From assembly GCF_018812025.1 (NCBI RefSeq), contig NC_063045.1, forward strand, positions 60,681,839-60,745,838: a stretch of 64,000 bases of DNA, written 5' to 3'. Source of the DNA: Megalobrama amblycephala. Its lineage: Eukaryota; Chordata; Actinopteri; Cypriniformes; Xenocyprididae. The position numbers and the translations under genes are program-made. A model generated the notes under the pieces. The model did not search any database. It was not told the DNA's origin and worked only from the letters and a program-made list of their open reading frames with translations. This document shows, one piece after another, positions 60,445-64,000 of this stretch. Position 1 is the first letter of the stretch, and each line of letters starts with the position of its first letter.

Positions 60445-61430
60445 CAGTGCTTCCCACACACAGACTTTACTTGGGCGGGCCGCCCACGTATAATAACGGC
60501 CGCCCAAGTATATTTGGAGACACATTTTTGCTTTTATTATTTTTATCCACTTATACTTTTATATCTGCGCAAGATAATGAAACCATCCGTGATCGTTAAA
60601 CTAGTCGTTTCATACCTGCTCGTTACGTGTGCGTCAGAACTGTTTACTCCAGCTGACATTCCCACAGGCGCTGCATTTTGCAAAGTCACTAGGCGGCACT
60701 GTTGCGCTCTCTACAAGCTCACACAACAGCACTTCAGACTGCTTCAAAGTGATTCTCAATCAATGAAAAGCGAAGATTTATGCCAAGCGATTGCTAATGA
60801 ACTCAAGTTGATGAATTACTACAAAGTCTACTTCATGGCCTTTATATAAAATGTTTTAGACGATTGTAAGAATCTGAAGGATCAGCCTGCAATAGTACAG
60901 ACATTTCAAAATAAGAGTCCCGGTGTATTTCGGGCTTGTTTATAATTAAAAGTCACACGCTAAGTTTTTTATCTTTCTTTTAGGCATTATTGGTATTTTG
61001 GTTACACAATAAATTGTATTTAATTTGATTTCCATTTAATGCATAGTAAATTATTGTAGTCTCCCCCACAGAAAGAAAAGACTAATATATGTGTCAAATA
61101 ATGTTTTTATTCATTTTACAAATTTTACTAGTAAAATCTGTGTCCCATTCACTGAGAGAGACACTATATGACAGCAAGGAGAACATTGGAAAAGGTAAAC
61201 CATTTAAATGCTGTAATTTTGCATAATTTACAATGCATAATAATGCATAATATTAGTATGTAATTTAATGTAATATGCTATGTAATTAAAATTAATTTCA
61301 ATAAATAAAAATACTGTTAAAAATCGCACATTATTTGTTTGTCACATGTAGTAGACCATTTTTGTGCCATGGGTAATAGGAGGATTTTTCGCCAGGCTAC
61401 CACCGCAAGTATATTTCAAACCTGTGGGAA
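60445..61430. mobile_element. DNA transposon inserted in the GATA array
   Basis: It starts cagtgcttcccacacacaga after ...gatagata and ends aaacctgtgggaa before tagatagata. The ttcccaca and tgtgggaa ends are inverted, and the words gcccaagtatattt (60503) and ccgcaagtatattt (61403) recur inside. The duplicated target is hidden by the repeat. It contains a 90-codon open frame (separate entry). Confidence 0.7.
60577..60849 (+). CDS. Unrecognised 90-codon frame inside the transposon
   Basis: The frame starts MKPSVIVKLVVSYLLVTCAS, which looks like a signal peptide (a Lys, then a hydrophobic core, then small residues). It continues with ELFTPADIPTG, a Cys-containing segment (TRRHCCALYKLTQ), and ends YYKVYFMAFI. 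The frame is open for 21 more codons upstream (ATG at 60514). I do not recognise it. It may be a captured gene fragment, a relic of a transposon protein, or chance. There are no splice sites of note. Confidence 0.2.
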   Translation: MKPSVIVKLVVSYLLVTCASELFTPADIPTGAAFCKVTRRHCCALYKLTQQHFRLLQSDSQSMKSEDLCQAIANELKLMNYYKVYFMAFI

Positions 61431-61446
61431 TAGATAGATAGATAGA

Positions 61447-61960
61447 TTCTATTCAGTCATCAACATCTCTCTTCACCAACATTTACTTCAGCTGAGATTC
61501 GTTACATAAGCTCGGTTCACTTCAGCATGGCCTTATATTACACACAGCAGAGGCTCAGTATTTACTTATTAAAACCTCTGTGTAGCTCAGCGCTGGGCGT
61601 AAATGTCACTTTGTGTTTTCTGCAGTCAAGCGAGAGCCTGATGCCCACAGTCACTTCAGATCAATGTGAACACGCAAACCGCACAGAAGCGCCCGGAGAG
61701 TCGCAGTGACCCCAACTGCTCTGCAGCGCGACGCAGCCAGCATCTTACCAACACGCAGCAGAGCTTTCCTTCATCTCTCATGCAAACCTATCAACAGGAA
61801 CAGAGCTGCAGGGCTAATACCTGCTTATGCTAAGCAACTTAACAATAGCTTGAAGTCATTAAACAACAGTCAAGCTAGCCTTGTGGATAGTTACACTACA
61901 ACATACTTACAAGAAGTAGTGACATTATTGTGCTTTTTTCCATGTTCAACTTTCTTTAGT
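61447..61960. other. Apparently unique sequence, no firm gene
   Basis: Moderately GC-rich at 61600-61780. Two overlapping plus-strand frames (61527-61709, 61706-61966) have no recognisable features. A donor-like gtaaga on the minus strand at 61748 is discussed under rejected items. Confidence 0.35.
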
Positions 61961-61964
61961 GTGT

Positions 61965-62370
61965 AATGTTGTTATTCTCTATATCAGTGTCACTGTTTCT
62001 GAAACGCCTCCATTGTAGTCTTGAGTTTTCTTCACAATATTCCTCATTTAAATAATTAATATACAGAATAAAGGGGCGGGGCCTGATTGAGTTAGTTAGT
62101 AGTGTGTTGAAACTGGCGGTTATGGTAAGGGGCGGGACATTTCCCAAACAACAATCACAACACACTGCTCCAGCCGACCAATCAGAGCACATTGTGCTTT
62201 TCAGAAGGAGGGGCTTCATAGAGACAGGAACTAAACAGAGCGTTACTGACAGACTGGGAAGAGAGGAGCTGCAACAATGGAGAATATGAGGAAAATAATC
62301 AACATTCAATTGTTTTAGAGCCCAAAAACACAATCAAGACTGAAAAAGGGCATATAGGTCCACTTTAAAT
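61965..62370. mobile_element. Dispersed repeat ending 'ggtccactttaaat'
   Basis: Contains ggggcggggcctgattgagt, gaccaatcagagcac and an end reading gcatataggtccacttta, a repeat style related to the cctataacgcccc elements. The left terminus is not defined. Short frames only. Confidence 0.4.
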
Positions 62371-62928
62371 CTATTTAAGGGAACTAATCATTTATATAAT
62401 CAGATTATACACCAAAACTGAATCAAAAAAAAAAAGTAAATGGGTTATAGTTCATTGAACTATATTGTCTGAACAAACCAATCTGCTTAAATAAATCAGA
62501 CTTCTCAGAGTTCTATTTCAGTGCATGCCTAATTTGGCTAAATATTTGTGTAAGTGCACAGGAAATACTTGACGAATTGCTAAAATGTGCATTTTTAAGT
62601 CAAGGAACTGCATGTGTCCTCGGGTGAAACTTGTAATAGACACTATCCACCTCTCCTGTCCTTCCTCAGGGGCCAGAGAACAATCCCCCTGGGTGGAAGA
62701 ACTGAAGATAAAGATGAACATGCTTCCTCCAGAAGGCCCTCGTGGCTGTAGTGCGTCTACAATCTACAGCCCTCAGTAGGGCCTCTGCCTATCACCATCC
62801 TCTGCCTGCAGGAACATGAACTGATAACACAACTACACATAAGCACACACACCCATCAGCTAAACTACTCACATTTCCTCTATGACTCTCCAAGGGAGAG
62901 ATTTTCAGCTTTCATACAGTGCAGAATC
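62371..62928. other. Sequence without recognised feature
   Basis: 62580-62800 looks unique, and its frames on both strands lack protein character. Nothing firm was seen. Confidence 0.35.
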
Positions 62929-63401
62929 TACACGGTTTAAACGTTTGGGGTTGTTGTGTTTTTGTCTCTTATGTGCACCAAGGCTGCATTTATTTGATCA
63001 AAAATCAATTAAAAATAGTGAAATATTTTTACAATTTAAAATAGCCGTTTTCTATGTGAATATATTGTAAACTGTAATTTATTCCTGTGATTAAAGCTGA
63101 ATTTTCACCATCAGTCTTCAGTGTCACATGATTCTTCAGACATCATTTTAATATGATGATTTGCTGCTCAAGAAACATTTATGATTATTATCAATGTTGA
63201 AAAAATATTTTTGTGGAAACAAGGACAGATTTTTTGCAGGATTCTTTGATGATTAGAAAGTTGAGCATTTAAAAAAAATATTTTTTATAACATTATAAAT
63301 GTTTTTACTGTCACTTGTGATCAATTTAACGTGTCCTTGCTGAATAAAACTATTCATTTAGTTAAAAATCTTACTGACCCCAAACTTTTAAACATTAGTG
63401 C
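62929..63401 (+). mobile_element. TIR 'CAAAAGTTTGGGG' family, copy 4
   Basis: It runs from tacacggtttaaacgtttgg to ctgaccccaaacttttaaac and attagtg, with the full interior of the family in plus orientation. Confidence 0.75.
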
Positions 63402-63411
63402 ATGTACACAT

Positions 63412-63866
63412 TAGGGACGTAACGGTGAGGAAATGAATGCCCGTGCAGCCGCAAATTGGCGCCAATTCGTGTGACGGCAATTGCCTGAATGGTGGATTCA
63501 TTATGAAAAACACAACAAATAGAAAAACACAACTAATCCTTTGCAGCTTCCCTATTAGCACTGGGTTTAAATCCCAAATATGCGCTTTTCCAGTTCACTT
63601 TGACACCAAATCTTCCGCCATCGTCTCGTCAGTCAAATGAAATGAAATCTGACTCCTGCTGCTGATCTGTGCTGCGACTCTCACTCGGCTCATGCTGCAT
63701 TGAACAGACATGTTCAGTTTTTATTTGTAGTGTCTGTTTTCTAACTGAACTAAATGATTTTTCTTACTATAAAAAATCTAAACGACGGTGGGGGGCGGTG
63801 GGCAAGTGATGCAACCGGTGTCGTGGTTGAACACCGTCAACACCGACTATCACAGCAAGCCTAGTA
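63412..63866 (-). mobile_element. hAT-type fragment, second copy
   Basis: It is the reverse of the 27412-27790 element: it ends in caagcctag (63857-63865) and carries cctattagcactgggtttaa, caaatcttccgccatcgtct and ctaaatgatttttcttac. The BED-like coding piece is degraded here. Confidence 0.6.
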
Positions 63867-64000
63867 CACATTGCAAAATCAAGACTGTAAATGAAGACAG
63901 AGATTAAGAGATTTGCACTTTTACACACTTTTTTCAGAGCCAGTGTTTCCTGAATCCACTTCACCAGCGAAGCAAAAGGTAAAATAAATTATTTCATCTC
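63867..64000. other. Window end, nothing recognised
   Basis: No feature is supported in the last 130 bases. Confidence 0.4.

Noticed and set aside
61749..61774. Tiny phase-compatible first-exon candidate on the minus strand (MKESSAAC, then TG before gtaaga)
   Set aside because: Although the donor is good and the phase fits, 8 codons carry no information and such combinations arise by chance. No known isoform matches.
55153..64000. Search for the D5, D4 and D7 first exons and the RFTVAHTC mini-exon
   Set aside because: No matching minus-strand reading was found by eye. They are presumed to lie beyond the right edge, though a very short exon could have been missed.

Overview
The window is vertebrate, and most likely cyprinid-type teleost, nuclear DNA. 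It is AT-rich and packed with short terminal-inverted-repeat (TIR) DNA transposons, several with 8-bp (hAT-like) or TTAA target duplications, plus very long GATA, ATCC/ATCT and other tandem arrays. No bacterial-style gene layout, rRNA or CRISPR is present. Almost all long open frames are translations of tandem repeats.

The only gene recognised is the cAMP-specific phosphodiesterase gene pde4d, lying on the minus strand. The anchor is a 192-bp internal exon at 1906-2097 that encodes the start of the UCR1 regulatory region and has good splice sites. To its right, that is upstream in transcription, lie alternative first coding exons. Each ends after two bases of a codon, so each can join the 192-bp exon in frame. 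They are a PDE4D9-type exon (12166-12230), a PDE4D8-like exon (20093-20187), an unrecognised but phase-compatible exon (26824-26948), and the PDE4D3 exon (55106-55152), whose 16 residues match the mammalian isoform as I remember it. A weaker further candidate lies at 40780-40946. The exon order and shared splice phase fit a gene that uses alternative promoters to place different targeting peptides in front of one regulatory and catalytic core. The exons for the longest isoforms (D4, D5, D7) and the downstream exons were not found here and should lie outside the window.

Layout by region. 1-2900: foldback element, a TIR element, the UCR1 exon and dispersed repeats. 3150-8140: CpG-rich repeat, intron with a full CRE site, and a 1.1-kb ATCC/ATCT array. 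8690-12500: hAT-like MITE, GC-rich island, AT arrays, and the D9 exon. 12900-19200: nested transposons, a 1.27-kb TIR element with an expanded 22-bp array, and a hAT-like element. 20000-27000: the D8-like exon, a MITE split by later insertions, and the candidate first exon. 27400-32000: hAT fragment with a BED-like coding piece, and a palindromic MITE. 33100-39500: a 21-bp array, a 2.1-kb GATA array, and more copies of the 22-bp-array element. 40700-49100: nested piggyBac-like elements. 51300-55060: repeats, then the D3 exon. 55150-64000: possible leader and promoter sequence, a third piggyBac-like copy, a GATA/GACA array split by a transposon, and further TIR elements.

No new biochemical system was found. 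The most useful results are the compact cluster of pde4d first exons, including one I cannot match to any isoform I know, and several transposon insertions with directly readable target duplications or paralogous empty sites.
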